Source of the DNA: Polyangia bacterium
GTDB taxonomy: Bacteria > Myxococcota_A > Polyangia > Nannocystales > Nannocystaceae
Assembly (NCBI GenBank): GCA_030429545.1
Contig: JAUIFF010000011.1
Span: 232,113-296,112, forward strand
DNA: 64,000 nt
Reading direction: 5' to 3'
Position numbers and translations under genes: made by a program. Position 1 is the stretch's first letter; each line of letters starts with the position of its first letter. Below the pieces are notes generated by a model. That model had not been told where the DNA came from. It saw only the letters and a list, made by a program, of their open reading frames with translations, and did not search any database. Positions 1 through 9,755 of this stretch are shown here, piece after piece.

Positions 1-3000
1 AACAAAATCGTGATCTTGTTGCTGATGTCGGTGATGGCTTCGACGTGACGGCGTTGGGTATCGACCAACTCCGACCACTTCTCTAGTTGCAGGTACAACT
101 CTTCGAGTTGCTGGTAGGTCACCTCGCGCTCGGCGTCGATCTCAAGGATCTTCTCCAGCACTTCGGTGGCGCGTTCGGGGTCGCTTGCGAGTTCGACATG
201 GGCCTTGGCCATCTTGTCGTAAATCGCAATTTGCTCGGCCGAGTCGATGGTGGCATCGAGCTGGGCACCCAACACATCGAGGTACTCGGGGATCGAGTTC
301 TGTGCCAGGTACAGGCGCTCTAGGGCCGTCAGAGCATCGTGGTCGGTCGGCTCGTCGGTGAGGATGTCACGGTAGGTCTCGATCGCCGCGGTCGGGTTTT
401 CGAGGGCCGTGTCTTGGATGTGACCGATGCGCTTGCGCAGGACGAGGGCTTCGCCAACTTCCTCCATCAACGGTGCACGGCGACCCAAAATCGCAACCAG
501 CTCCGTCCACTGGCCTTCTTGCTCATGCAAGCGAGCCAGGTTGTCGAGGGCCTGGACATTGTCCTCATCGATCTCGAGCACCGCGTAGTAGCTGGCGATC
601 GAATCTGCTGTTTCGGACAGGCCGCTGTCTTGCACCTCGGCGAGGTCGAGCAAGACTGCGATCTTGGTCTCCGGGTCCTCCTCGAGCGGCACGATCCGGG
701 CCAGGGTTGCGGCCAACTCCGCGGCGTTGCCTTCCCGCCGGTAGAAGTTGGACAGCTCGCGCAGGGCGTTGACCGACTCATCGTTGAGCTGGAGGGCCTT
801 TTGCAACGACTGGATCCCGTAGTCCGGGCGGTTGAGGTGCTCGCCGTACCAGCGGCCGATCTTCACCCACAGCTCGCACTGTTCCTTCGGATCGGCGATT
901 TGCGTGACGATACCGTTGTACTCGCTGAGCAGCAGGCCCCACTTGTTGGCCTGGGTAGCGATCCGCTCGAGCTCGAGCGAGGTCGCTTCGTTTGCATAGT
1001 CAAGCTTGAAGGCGTTTTGCAAAACCTGGAAGGCGAAGTCGACATCGCCCAGGTTTTCCTCGATCACCTTGGCGGCGGCCTGCAGGCTGCGAACCTGAAG
1101 GTCGGTCTCCTGGGTGCTCTCGGCCCGGTCGATGAGATGCGGGACCAGTTGGCCCCAATCCTCGGTGTTGCGATAGATCTGCTCGACCGCCTCGTCGGCT
1201 TCCATGAACCCGCGATCGAGTTCGAGGACTTCGAGGTAGGCGCCCACGGCTTCGGTGTGGTTTTCGAGACGCTCTTCCCACAGGGCCGCGATTTGCATGA
1301 GCACCGCGATCTTGTCGACCTGGTCGGCCACCACTCGAGCCTTGCGCTCGAGCACTTGGATGACCTCGTTCCAGCGAGCTTCCCCGGAGTACAGGGCCTC
1401 TAGGGCAGCCAGCGCCTCCATGTGCGACGGCTCCAACTCGACGACCTGCAACCAGGCTTCGATCGCCAGGTCGGTTTGCATGAGGTACTCGCCCTGCAAC
1501 TTACCGACCTGCGCGTAGTAGTCACGCAGCTGCTCGCGTCCGAGTTGTCCCTCGCCCAACGAGATGAGGCGCATCAAGGTATCGACCAACTCGACCCACG
1601 ACTCGCTCTCCTCGTAGATGGCGTGAAGCGCCGTCAGGGTGATGAGGTCACGGTCGTTGAGCTCCAGGGCGTTGAGCCAGGAGTCCAGGGCGTTGCGTGG
1701 CTTGTCGAGTTTCTCGCCGTAGACCCGACCCAAGCGTTGGAACACCGCGACTTTTTGGTCGCGATCTTCGATTGCATAGACAAGTCGTTCAAGCACCTCG
1801 GCCAGGTCGTCCCACCGAGCTTCGCGCTCGTGCAGGGTTGCCAACTCGTTGAGGGCCAGCGGGTCTTCGCCGCGGAAGTCGAGCACGCGGTTCCACAGGT
1901 CGACCGAATCGAGTTCGCGGTCGAGTGTCTCCGAGGCCAGCTTTGCCATCCGCTGATAGCAGGCCGCCATGTCGTCCTCGGTCTTCGCCACATCCACCAT
2001 CTTTTGGTAGGTGTCGAACAGCTCGTTCCAGCGGTAGTGGGTGAGGAACAGAGCCTCCAAGGCCTCGAGTGCCCGAAGGTTGTTGGGCTCGACCTCTAGT
2101 GCCCGGTTGTAGGCCGCAATGGCTTCTTCCGGCTCGCCGAGGTGTTGCTCGTAGGTGTTGGCCAACCGCATCTCGAGGTCGATCAGCAGGTCGGTCTCCA
2201 TGGTCCCCAGGATCCGGCGGCGCAGGATGTCGACCAGCTCCTCCCACATCGCGGTTTGCGAGTAGATCCGATCGAGCGCTTCGAGTGCATGTGCATGTTC
2301 TGCGTTGATCTCGAGCACCTTGCAGTAGGCATCGATCGCCCGCTCGGGGTCTTGGATGTGTTGGTCAAGGACGCGACCGGCACGGTTGTAAACCGCCAAC
2401 CGGACATCCGGTTCGAGTCCCTCCTGCTCGAGGATTTGCTCGGTGACCTCAACGATGTAGCCCCACTCCTGGGTGATCTCGGCGAGGCGCTCCATCTGCT
2501 CGGTGACATCCTCGCTCAACGGATCGACCATGTAGGCGCGCAGCCACCAGTAGTAGGCTTGGCCCGCATCGCCTAGGCGACGCTCACACAGTTCACCGAC
2601 GTTGCGGATGATCTCGAGTTTGTCGTGGGGATGCTCGGTCGACTCGAGCTTGACCTCGCTGAGTTTGACCAGCGAATCCCAGCGCTCGGCCGCGTAGTAA
2701 AGCGGCTCCAGGATCTCGGCGATTTCGGCTTGGTGCTCACCTTCCTCAAAAATCAGCTCGAGGGCTGTGAGGGTTGGTGAGTGGTCCGGGTTGATGTTGA
2801 GGATTTCGCGGTAGGCCTCGATGGCATGGGGCAGGTCGCCCATGTTCATCTGATAGATCTGGCCCATCCGGAATTGGGTGTCGATCGACTGCTCCTCATC
2901 CTCGGCGATCAGCATTTGCCGGCGCAGGTTCTCGACGAGGTCGGACCAACGCTCGAGGCTGGTGAACACGCGATCGAGTGAGGCGATGGCCTCCCTGTGC

Positions 3001-6000
3001 TCGGGGTCGCTTTCGAGGACCTCGAGGTAACGGGCAATCGCCTCGTCGACGTTGTTGAGTTTCTCCTCCTGCACCCGAGCTTGGCGCAGCAACATGTCGA
3101 TCTTGACCATCGGATCGAGGACATCGTCGGCCCGCTCCGACAGCAAGCTGGCCAAACGGTCATACTCGCCGGTGAGGTCGGCCATGCGGTTGAGTTCGGC
3201 GATCGTCGCCTCGTGGGTCGAGTCGACGCGCAGTGCCCGGGAGAGGGCCTCAAACGCCTTGTCGAACTGCGACAGTTGGCGCTCGTAGATCGCCGCGACC
3301 ATGTGCAGGCGCTCGATCTTTGCCGGCGGGTCGTCGGTGTGCTTGGCCATCACATCGTAGATGTCGACCAGCTTCTCCCACTCGGTAAGTTGCTCATACA
3401 ACGGAGCCAGAACCTCGGCGGCCAGCATTGGCTCGGTCTCACCGTGGACGATGCGGTCGAGGGCCTCAATGGTTTTGGCGTGGTCGTGGGCGGTCCGCAA
3501 AACCTCGCTGTATGACTCGATTGCGCGAACCGGGTCGGCGAGCTCGGTCTCCCACAACGCACCGATGCGATAGCGGTACTCGGCCTGCTCCTCATGGTTG
3601 TCGGAGACTTCGACCGCGCGCTCGAGGATTTGCAACTGGTCGGGCCAACGCTCGGCCTGACCAAACAGGCGGTCGAGACATTGGATCGCTGCATAGTCAA
3701 ACGGTTCGAGGTCGAGGACCGATTGGTAGGTCTCGATCGCCCGGTCGACGTCTTCGAGTTTTTGGTCGAACACCGCACCCAGGGCGTGGAGGGTTTGCCG
3801 GCGGATGTCGAGGTCGTCGGCCAACTCGGCCTTGCGGCGGTAGACATCCTTGAGCGAGTCCCAGTTCTCCGTTTGGATGTAGAGGGCTTGCAGCGCATCA
3901 AGGGCCGTCGGGTCGGTGTCGTCGATCGCAAGTACTTGCTGGTACAAGTCGATCGCCCCCTCCGGGTCCTCCATGATCTTCTCGCGGACATCCGCGGCGT
4001 AGAGCACCAGGCTCTTGCGGTCGTCGACGTTGTCGACCATCTCCGACTTGCGCACCACGGCGGCCACGAGGGCCTCGTAGTTGTTGTTGCGCCGGTGGAG
4101 TTCGATCAGGTAGTCGACCGAATCGAAGTTGGTCGGGTCGATGTCCATCACCCGCTCATAGCTAGCTGCGGCCTTCTCGGGGTCTTGCAGCACCTGCTCT
4201 TGGATCTGGGCGACCTTGAACAAAATCGCGATGACCAACTCATCGTTGACGATGTCGGGAATCACCTCTTCGTAGAGCGTGACCAACTCGGCAAACGAGC
4301 CCATCTGGCGGGCCAGGTTGTCGAGGCGAGCTTGTGTCTCCTCGTGCGCCGGGTCGACACGCAGGCCACGACCGAGGGCCGCAAACGCCTTGGCCTCGTC
4401 GCCGGTGATTTCGTGCAACCGGGCAATCTCACCGAGCAGTTGGAGGCGCTCAACAACGTCTTCGCTGTGCGCCACCATGATCTCGTAGGCCTGGATCAGG
4501 CGGGGCCATTGGTTGCTGCTGCGGTAGGTCGGCTCAAGGATCTTGGCAACCTTGAGTTGTTCCGACTGGTTGTCGAGCAGGGTCTCCAGGGCCGCGATCG
4601 CGGTCTCGTTGCCGGCGTCGATCTCGAGCACCCGCGAGTATGTCTCAACGGCCATCCCGGCCTGCTCGAGCTTGACCAGCTGGATCTCGCCCAACCGCAG
4701 GTTGAGGGTGATGAGCGACTCGGCATCACCGGCGAGTGTCAACTGACGCTCGAGGTTTTCTGCCAACTCAACCCACTGCTCGCTAACCTGGTAAAGCCGG
4801 TCCAGCGCCACGATTGCCTTGTGGTTTTCGTAGTCGTCGGACAGGATTTCGTTGTATGTCGCGATAGCTTCCTCGACCTGGGAGAGCTCCTGGTCTTGGA
4901 GGTAGGCGATTTGGAAGCGCAACGACTGCCGCGCTTCGGGCTCGTCGGTCAGGGCGATCTTGTTGCGGTAGACGTCGAGCAGCGAGGACCAGTTGGCGTC
5001 GCGGCTGTAGAGCGCTTCGAGGGAATCGAGCGCCGCCATGTTTTCGACATCGACTTCGACGGCCCGGCGGTAGCACTCGATCGCCTTCTCGGACTCGTTG
5101 AGGTAGCGGTCGTAGAGACCGGCGAGTTTCATCAGCAGGTCGCGCAGCAACTCGCTGGAGAGCTCCTCGTCGGCTGCAACTGCCTCTTCAAACAGCTGGG
5201 CGAAGTCGGCGTAGCGATCTTCGACCGAGGCGATTTTCTCGAGCTCGGCCTGGGCAACCTCGTTTTCGGGATCGTCCTTGAAGGCACGGCTGTAGGCCTC
5301 AAAGCCCTTGGCCGTATCGCCAAGCGCCTGCACCAGGATGCTGCCGATGCGCAGCAGCAACTCGACGCGCTGGCTCCGGTCTTCCTCGGCGCTAACTTGA
5401 ATCTCGAGACACTGAACAACCTGTGGCCAGAACTCTAGTTGCTCATACACGGGCAACAGGATGCCGGCGACCAGGGTGCGATGGTCTTCGTCCTCGAGCC
5501 AGCTTTCGAGGCGGGTACGGGCCTCCTCGTTGGCGACATCGATTTCGAGAACCTGGCGGAACAGGTCGATCGAACCCGTCAGATCCGACAGCTTTTCCTG
5601 GGCCAGGATACCGAGGCGAAGCAGGAACCCGGAGCGGGCTGCGATGTTCTCTTCGTCGGTGACATCGAGCTCGCGCCGGATGATGTCCGAAAGTTCAGGC
5701 CACTTCTCGAGCCCGAGGTACATCCGGTCGAGGGCGCCGAGAACCTTCGGGTCTTCAATACCGGTGGCGAGCACGGCCTCGTAGGCGTTGATGGCTTCTT
5801 CGGCATTGCCGAGCTGCTCGTGAATGTTGCCGATACGCGTCTGAATGGCGCGTTGGTCCTCGACGTTATCGGCCAGCGACAGCTGTGCTCCGAGCACGCC
5901 CAACAGGTCCGACTCACGGCCGAGGGCAAGGAACAACCGCTCGAGCGATGCGAGCGCAACTTCCTGCTCGGCATCGATGTCGTCGAGCACGGCCTGGTTG

Positions 6001-9000
6001 ACCGCCAGTGCCTTTTCCAGCTCGTTGAGTTGTTGCTCATACACCTGAGCAACCTTGAGGCGCATCGGAATGCTCTCCTCGACCGGGCCGTATTTCTCGA
6101 TCGCGGCCTCGAAGGCCTCGACCAACTCGACCCACAAACCACCGGCCTCGGCCAAGCGAATGAGGTGGTCGCGTGCATCCTCGGGGGTGTGGTCCTCAGA
6201 CAGTGCGGTGCGGTAGTAGTCGAACGCCTGGTTTTGGTTGCCGTCGATACGCTCGGCCAAGTCGGCCAGGCGGCGCAGCAATTCCTGGCGCTCGCTCGGG
6301 TCTTCGCTGTGGTTGAGTTTGATGACCAGCGGCCGTGAGATGTGCCGCTCATCGCCTGCCTCTTCGTACAGCTCGATCAGGGCTTCGGCGACGGTCAGGT
6401 TGTTGTCGTCGACACCGAGACCCTTCTCGAGGGCGCGGATCGAACGTTCGGGCTTGCCCAGGCGAATCTTGTAGAGCTCGCCGATCTTGAGCAACAGGTT
6501 GATCTGCTTCTCGGCCGGCGCCGACTCGACCTCGCGCTCGAGCACGCGGACAAACTCCGACCACTTCTCCTGCTTGGCGTAGAAGTCCTCGAGCGAATCC
6601 ATCTCGCCCTCGGCCAAGTACAACTTCTTGAGTTGGTCCTGGGCACGACGGTTGTTCGGCTCAAAGTCGACGAGCGTCTCCCAGTTGCGGATCGCCAGCT
6701 TGTTGTCGCCGAGTTTGTCGGAGTAAATCGGACCGAGTTTGACAAGCAGTTGGGCACGCTTGCGGTCGTCGGTTTCGATCTCGACGAGGGTCTGCAGGAT
6801 CTTGCTGAGACCGCTCCAGTCCTTCTCGCGCTCGTAGAGGTTTTGCAGGGCGCTGAGGGCCTCGACGTTGTCGGGTTCGATCTCGAGGACCTGGTTCCAC
6901 AACTCGATCGACAGCGGGTTTTTCTTGATCTTGGCGACCGCCGTTTTGGCGATGTCGATCAACTGGGCCAACTGGTCGGCCGGGTCATCGATGAGGTCGA
7001 GCTCTTTTTGTTTGAGCGCGACCATCTTCTCCCAGTCGCGGCGACGGCCGTAGAGCTCCTTGAGCTTGCCGATTGCTTCGACGTTGTACTCGTCGGCAGC
7101 CAGCACAGCCTCGAAACTCTTGATCGCCTCGGCCTGGTTGTTGAACTTCGAGAGGAATAGGTTACCTGCCTCGAGGTACAGCTCAACGCGTGCCGGCGGG
7201 TCTTCGGTGAGCTCCGCACGACGGCGGATCCGGCCGATGAGATCGGGCCAGCGCTTCATCTTCTCGAACTGTGCCTGTTGGGTCTCGACGACCTTCAGCA
7301 GCGCCTCAACGTCGCCCTGCTTGTCGAGCAACTTCTCGAGCGAAGCGAGGGTGGTGACCACGAGGCCGGGCTGGCGCAGGCGGTCGCGGTAGAGGGCGAC
7401 CAACTCCCAGTAGAGTTCTTGCTTGCGGGCAAACTCATCGTCGGCGAGGTGTTTGAGCTCATCCTTGTAGAGGTCGGCAACGTTGCTCCACTTGTTTGCA
7501 GATACATACAAGTCCTTGAGCCGCGTGCGCGGGTAGGTCTTGTTGGGCATCTTGTGAACCGCATCGCGCCAGGCGTCGATCGCCCGTGACGTACCTTTTT
7601 TCTCGGCTGCTTTGGCCCCTGCGAGAATCTTGAGTTCCTCGGCAGTGAAGGCTTCTCCGCCAAACTCCTCGGAGGGCTCGCCCGGCTCGGCTGCTGCCTG
7701 TTCGGCTGCGGCTTGCTCGGCGGCTGCCTTCTCGGCTGCTGCCTTCTCGGCTGCTGCCTTCTCGGCTGCTGCTTTCTCGGCGGCTGCTTTCTCGGCGGCT
7801 GCTTTCTCGGCTGCTTTCTCGGCGGCTGCTTTCTCGGCGGCTGCTTTCTCGGCTGCTGCTTTCTCTGCTGCTGCCTTCTCCGCTGCTGCTTTCTCCGCCG
7901 CCGCTTGCTCTGCTGCGGCTGCCTGCTCTGCTGCTGCCGCTTCGTCGGCCGCTGCTTGCTGTTGTTGTGCTGCCTGCTCCGCTGCTGCTCGTTCGGCTGC
8001 TGCTTGCTCCGCGGCTGCCTGCTCCGCTGCCGCTCGTTCGGCTGCCGCTTGCTCGGCTGCTGCACGCTCGGCTGCTGCCGCTTGCTCGGCTGCTGCACGC
8101 TCGGCCGCTGCCTTCTCCGCTGCTGCACGCTCGGCCGCTGCTGCCTTCTCCGCTGCTTCACGCTCGGCCGCTGCTGCACGCTCAGCCGCCTCGCGTTCGG
8201 CTGCCTCGCGTGCCGCTTGGGCTGCTGCTTCCGCTGCGTGGTCGACCGCGGCCACGGCACCGTGGGCGGCAACAAACTCGTTCAACGCCGGGTTGTTGGC
8301 GTTGCCTGCATAGGCAAATAGATTTTGTGCAGCTGCAACATTGTTTTCGAGTTTAAACGCAACTGCGCCACCCGACAGGGCGAGCAACGCCTTGTCGTCC
8401 GGATCTTGAATATGCACAAGGCCGCGTACGGCCAAGTCAGCAAGTCCCTCCGACTGGCCCGCCTGGTCAGCCTGGCGTTTGAGGGCACGGAAGGCCCCGA
8501 CGACCCAGTAGTGCCCCTCGGTCTGGACGGCATTTCCACCGACGGTGAACGCAAGCTCAAGGGCCTGTCGATAGAAGTACGCCGCCATCTCAGCGTTGTT
8601 GAGACGGACCTGCCAAACAACCCCGAAGTGCTTGAGAAGCTGGACGCGAGCCGCGGCGTCCTCGACCAAGCTGGCCCGACGGTCTTGTAACTTTTGGACA
8701 TGTTGCAAGTGCCCGCCAGCCGCAAGCAACGTCTCCGCAACAAACCCAGCCTCGTCGTTGAGGGGGTTGGCGTCGAGCGCCTTAAACAGCATCGGCAACA
8801 GCCGCTGATCGTCGGGTGCTTCACACTGGAGTATGCGAGCTGCCCGGAGGAACAGCGTCGAAAGCTGGGCGCCCCGGTTGGTCACGTCGGCGGCTAGCGG
8901 GTCTTGTGAACCCGTAAGCGCAGTCAACTGTGTGACCACATTTTGTAGGGCAAATTGGAAGTTTGACCGGTCGTAAAGGGTTTCTTGAAACCTGTCGTTG

Positions 9001-9437
9001 TAGGTTTCGTTGCTTGTGTCCAGGCTCGCCGCAAGCTCCAAATATTGCCGTGCTTGGTCGATTGCTCCGGAGTTAAGCAGCGCCCAGCCAAAGTTGTAAT
9101 TGAGCCCAGGAGCGCGCTCCTTGTCACGGTTGAGCTTCAGCTCGAGCTTCATCAATTTCTTGACCATCTCGAGGTGTGCCATCTCTTGGTAGATTTGGCG
9201 GGCGTGCTGAAGTGCCAACAGATTGCGTTGATTGAGCTTGAAAGCAGCTTGGTAGGACTGCATTGCTCGAGCTTTGTCTAGCAATGTGCCCTCATCGACA
9301 CGGCCAAGTTCGAAGAACGCGGCGGACTGGGCCGCCTTATCGCCGGCGGAGCGGGCTTCGGACTCGAGCTGGTCCAATGCAGCATTCCAATCTGAGGCCT
9401 CGCTAAGTCGTGATTTGATGCGCTTCGTCAGTTCCAT
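1..9437 (-). CDS. Giant TPR-repeat protein with Ala/Glu/Lys helix, GltI/AgmK-like (C-terminus beyond window)
   Basis: One uninterrupted minus-strand frame runs from an ATG at 9437 to the left edge, giving at least 3145 residues. Residues 1-390 form TPR-like helices. Residues about 400-590 are almost pure Ala/Glu/Lys/Gln/Arg with AEKAA-type units, predicting a long single helix or coiled coil like the middle of TolA. The rest is about 35 degenerate repeats of roughly 72 residues, each a pair of TPR-like helical hairpins (core pattern A-I-x-x-Y-x-x-V-L-x-I-D). I see no signal peptide or membrane segment, so it is probably cytoplasmic. In M. xanthus the giant TPR protein GltI/AgmK is encoded next to gltG and works as a cytoplasmic scaffold of the gliding machinery. 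The assignment here rests on size, architecture and synteny, not on alignment. An AGG lies about 7 nt upstream of the ATG. A terminator-like hairpin and a candidate promoter separate it from the gene before it. Confidence 0.85.
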   Translation of the reverse strand, partial: MELTKRIKSRLSEASDWNAALDQLESEARSAGDKAAQSAAFFELGRVDEGTLLDKARAMQSYQAAFKLNQRNLLALQHARQIYQEMAHLEMVKKLMKLELKLNRDKERAPGLNYNFGWALLNSGAIDQARQYLELAASLDTSNETYNDRFQETLYDRSNFQFALQNVVTQLTALTGSQDPLAADVTNRGAQLSTLFLRAARILQCEAPDDQRLLPMLFKALDANPLNDEAGFVAETLLAAGGHLQHVQKLQDRRASLVEDAAARVQLLKHFGVVWQVRLNNAEMAAYFYRQALELAFTVGGNAVQTEGHYWVVGAFRALKRQADQAGQSEGLADLAVRGLVHIQDPDDKALLALSGGAVAFKLENNVAAAQNLFAYAGNANNPALNEFVAAHGAVAAVDHAAEAAAQAAREAAEREAAERAAAAEREAAEKAAAAERAAAEKAAAERAAAEQAAAAERAAAEQAAAERAAAEQAAAEQAAAERAAAEQAAQQQQAAADEAAAAEQAAAAEQAAAEKAAAEKAAAEKAAAEKAAAEKAAAEKAAEKAAAEKAAAEKAAAEKAAAEKAAAEKAAAEQAAAEQAAAEPGEPSEEFGGEAFTAEELKILAGAKAAEKKGTSRAIDAWRDAVHKMPNKTYPRTRLKDLYVSANKWSNVADLYKDELKHLADDEFARKQELYWELVALYRDRLRQPGLVVTTLASLEKLLDKQGDVEALLKVVETQQAQFEKMKRWPDLIGRIRRRAELTEDPPARVELYLEAGNLFLSKFNNQAEAIKSFEAVLAADEYNVEAIGKLKELYGRRRDWEKMVALKQKELDLIDDPADQLAQLIDIAKTAVAKIKKNPLSIELWNQVLEIEPDNVEALSALQNLYEREKDWSGLSKILQTLVEIETDDRKRAQLLVKLGPIYSDKLGDNKLAIRNWETLVDFEPNNRRAQDQLKKLYLAEGEMDSLEDFYAKQEKWSEFVRVLEREVESAPAEKQINLLLKIGELYKIRLGKPERSIRALEKGLGVDDNNLTVAEALIELYEEAGDERHISRPLVIKLNHSEDPSERQELLRRLADLAERIDGNQNQAFDYYRTALSEDHTPEDARDHLIRLAEAGGLWVELVEAFEAAIEKYGPVEESIPMRLKVAQVYEQQLNELEKALAVNQAVLDDIDAEQEVALASLERLFLALGRESDLLGVLGAQLSLADNVEDQRAIQTRIGNIHEQLGNAEEAINAYEAVLATGIEDPKVLGALDRMYLGLEKWPELSDIIRRELDVTDEENIAARSGFLLRLGILAQEKLSDLTGSIDLFRQVLEIDVANEEARTRLESWLEDEDHRTLVAGILLPVYEQLEFWPQVVQCLEIQVSAEEDRSQRVELLLRIGSILVQALGDTAKGFEAYSRAFKDDPENEVAQAELEKIASVEDRYADFAQLFEEAVAADEELSSELLRDLLMKLAGLYDRYLNESEKAIECYRRAVEVDVENMAALDSLEALYSRDANWSSLLDVYRNKIALTDEPEARQSLRFQIAYLQDQELSQVEEAIATYNEILSDDYENHKAIVALDRLYQVSEQWVELAENLERQLTLAGDAESLITLNLRLGEIQLVKLEQAGMAVETYSRVLEIDAGNETAIAALETLLDNQSEQLKVAKILEPTYRSSNQWPRLIQAYEIMVAHSEDVVERLQLLGEIARLHEITGDEAKAFAALGRGLRVDPAHEETQARLDNLARQMGSFAELVTLYEEVIPDIVNDELVIAILFKVAQIQEQVLQDPEKAAASYERVMDIDPTNFDSVDYLIELHRRNNNYEALVAAVVRKSEMVDNVDDRKSLVLYAADVREKIMEDPEGAIDLYQQVLAIDDTDPTALDALQALYIQTENWDSLKDVYRRKAELADDLDIRRQTLHALGAVFDQKLEDVDRAIETYQSVLDLEPFDYAAIQCLDRLFGQAERWPDQLQILERAVEVSDNHEEQAEYRYRIGALWETELADPVRAIESYSEVLRTAHDHAKTIEALDRIVHGETEPMLAAEVLAPLYEQLTEWEKLVDIYDVMAKHTDDPPAKIERLHMVAAIYERQLSQFDKAFEALSRALRVDSTHEATIAELNRMADLTGEYDRLASLLSERADDVLDPMVKIDMLLRQARVQEEKLNNVDEAIARYLEVLESDPEHREAIASLDRVFTSLERWSDLVENLRRQMLIAEDEEQSIDTQFRMGQIYQMNMGDLPHAIEAYREILNINPDHSPTLTALELIFEEGEHQAEIAEILEPLYYAAERWDSLVKLSEVKLESTEHPHDKLEIIRNVGELCERRLGDAGQAYYWWLRAYMVDPLSEDVTEQMERLAEITQEWGYIVEVTEQILEQEGLEPDVRLAVYNRAGRVLDQHIQDPERAIDAYCKVLEINAEHAHALEALDRIYSQTAMWEELVDILRRRILGTMETDLLIDLEMRLANTYEQHLGEPEEAIAAYNRALEVEPNNLRALEALEALFLTHYRWNELFDTYQKMVDVAKTEDDMAACYQRMAKLASETLDRELDSVDLWNRVLDFRGEDPLALNELATLHEREARWDDLAEVLERLVYAIEDRDQKVAVFQRLGRVYGEKLDKPRNALDSWLNALELNDRDLITLTALHAIYEESESWVELVDTLMRLISLGEGQLGREQLRDYYAQVGKLQGEYLMQTDLAIEAWLQVVELEPSHMEALAALEALYSGEARWNEVIQVLERKARVVADQVDKIAVLMQIAALWEERLENHTEAVGAYLEVLELDRGFMEADEAVEQIYRNTEDWGQLVPHLIDRAESTQETDLQVRSLQAAAKVIEENLGDVDFAFQVLQNAFKLDYANEATSLELERIATQANKWGLLLSEYNGIVTQIADPKEQCELWVKIGRWYGEHLNRPDYGIQSLQKALQLNDESVNALRELSNFYRREGNAAELAATLARIVPLEEDPETKIAVLLDLAEVQDSGLSETADSIASYYAVLEIDEDNVQALDNLARLHEQEGQWTELVAILGRRAPLMEEVGEALVLRKRIGHIQDTALENPTAAIETYRDILTDEPTDHDALTALERLYLAQNSIPEYLDVLGAQLDATIDSAEQIAIYDKMAKAHVELASDPERATEVLEKILEIDAEREVTYQQLEELYLQLEKWSELVDTQRRHVEAITDISNKITIL

Positions 9438-9491
9438 CGGGGACCTATTTGTCGAGCAAAACTGGGGACTTCCCGGATGCTCGGATGCCGC

Positions 9492-9521
9492 GATATACCA
9501 CGCTAATTGCCGCAGCTTCAA
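9492..9521 (-). promoter_or_regulatory. Candidate sigma-70 promoter for the giant TPR gene
   Basis: On the minus strand TTGAAG (9521-9516) and TATATC (9497-9492) are 18 nt apart, about 55 nt upstream of the ATG at 9437. They lie downstream of the preceding gene's terminator-like hairpin, so the giant gene may be transcribed separately. Called by eye only. Confidence 0.35.
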
Positions 9522-9755
9522 CGCGAAGTACGCCGTGTTCGGCATGTACCTTCACATCGGCGCACGACCTACCGCAGCGATAATTGGCGACGATCGAGCA
9601 GCTCCAAATGCAGGAATGAGCGGCCCGTCGCAGGCGCACGCCGGCTCACGATCAATAAAGAACGCCTGCGGGACCAATTCCTACGCAGGCGCTCTTTGAG
9701 CGGAGAGGCCGTCTGCCTCCCGTGCCATCGCAAGCCGCGATGATTCTTGAGTTTT
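9522..9755. other. Intergenic DNA between TPR lipoprotein and giant TPR gene
   Basis: The full gap is 9438-9755. Apart from the hairpin at 9657-9697 and the candidate promoter at 9492-9521 I see no gene here; the short frames in it have no recognisable features. Confidence 0.5.
9657..9697 (-). terminator. Terminator-like hairpin after the TPR lipoprotein gene
   Basis: A 14-bp stem (9657-9670 paired with 9684-9697, one G-U pair in the minus-strand transcript) with a 13-nt loop lies about 60 nt past the stop of the TPR lipoprotein. The minus-strand reading ends in TTCTTTATT, consistent with rho-independent termination. Confidence 0.6.

Noticed and set aside
339..1403. A 354-residue plus-strand frame antisense to the giant TPR gene.
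   Set aside because: It is a by-product of high GC and biased codon use in the minus-strand gene, has no domain features, and the minus strand shows clear TPR repeats.
3594..5438. A 614-residue plus-strand frame inside the giant gene.
   Set aside because: Its repetitive V-D/L-V-G text mirrors the antisense of the 72-residue repeats; no start signal or family match.
7295..8313. Arg/Gln-rich and Ala/Cys-rich frames over the AEK-repeat DNA.
   Set aside because: They are alternate-frame readings of the same short DNA repeats.
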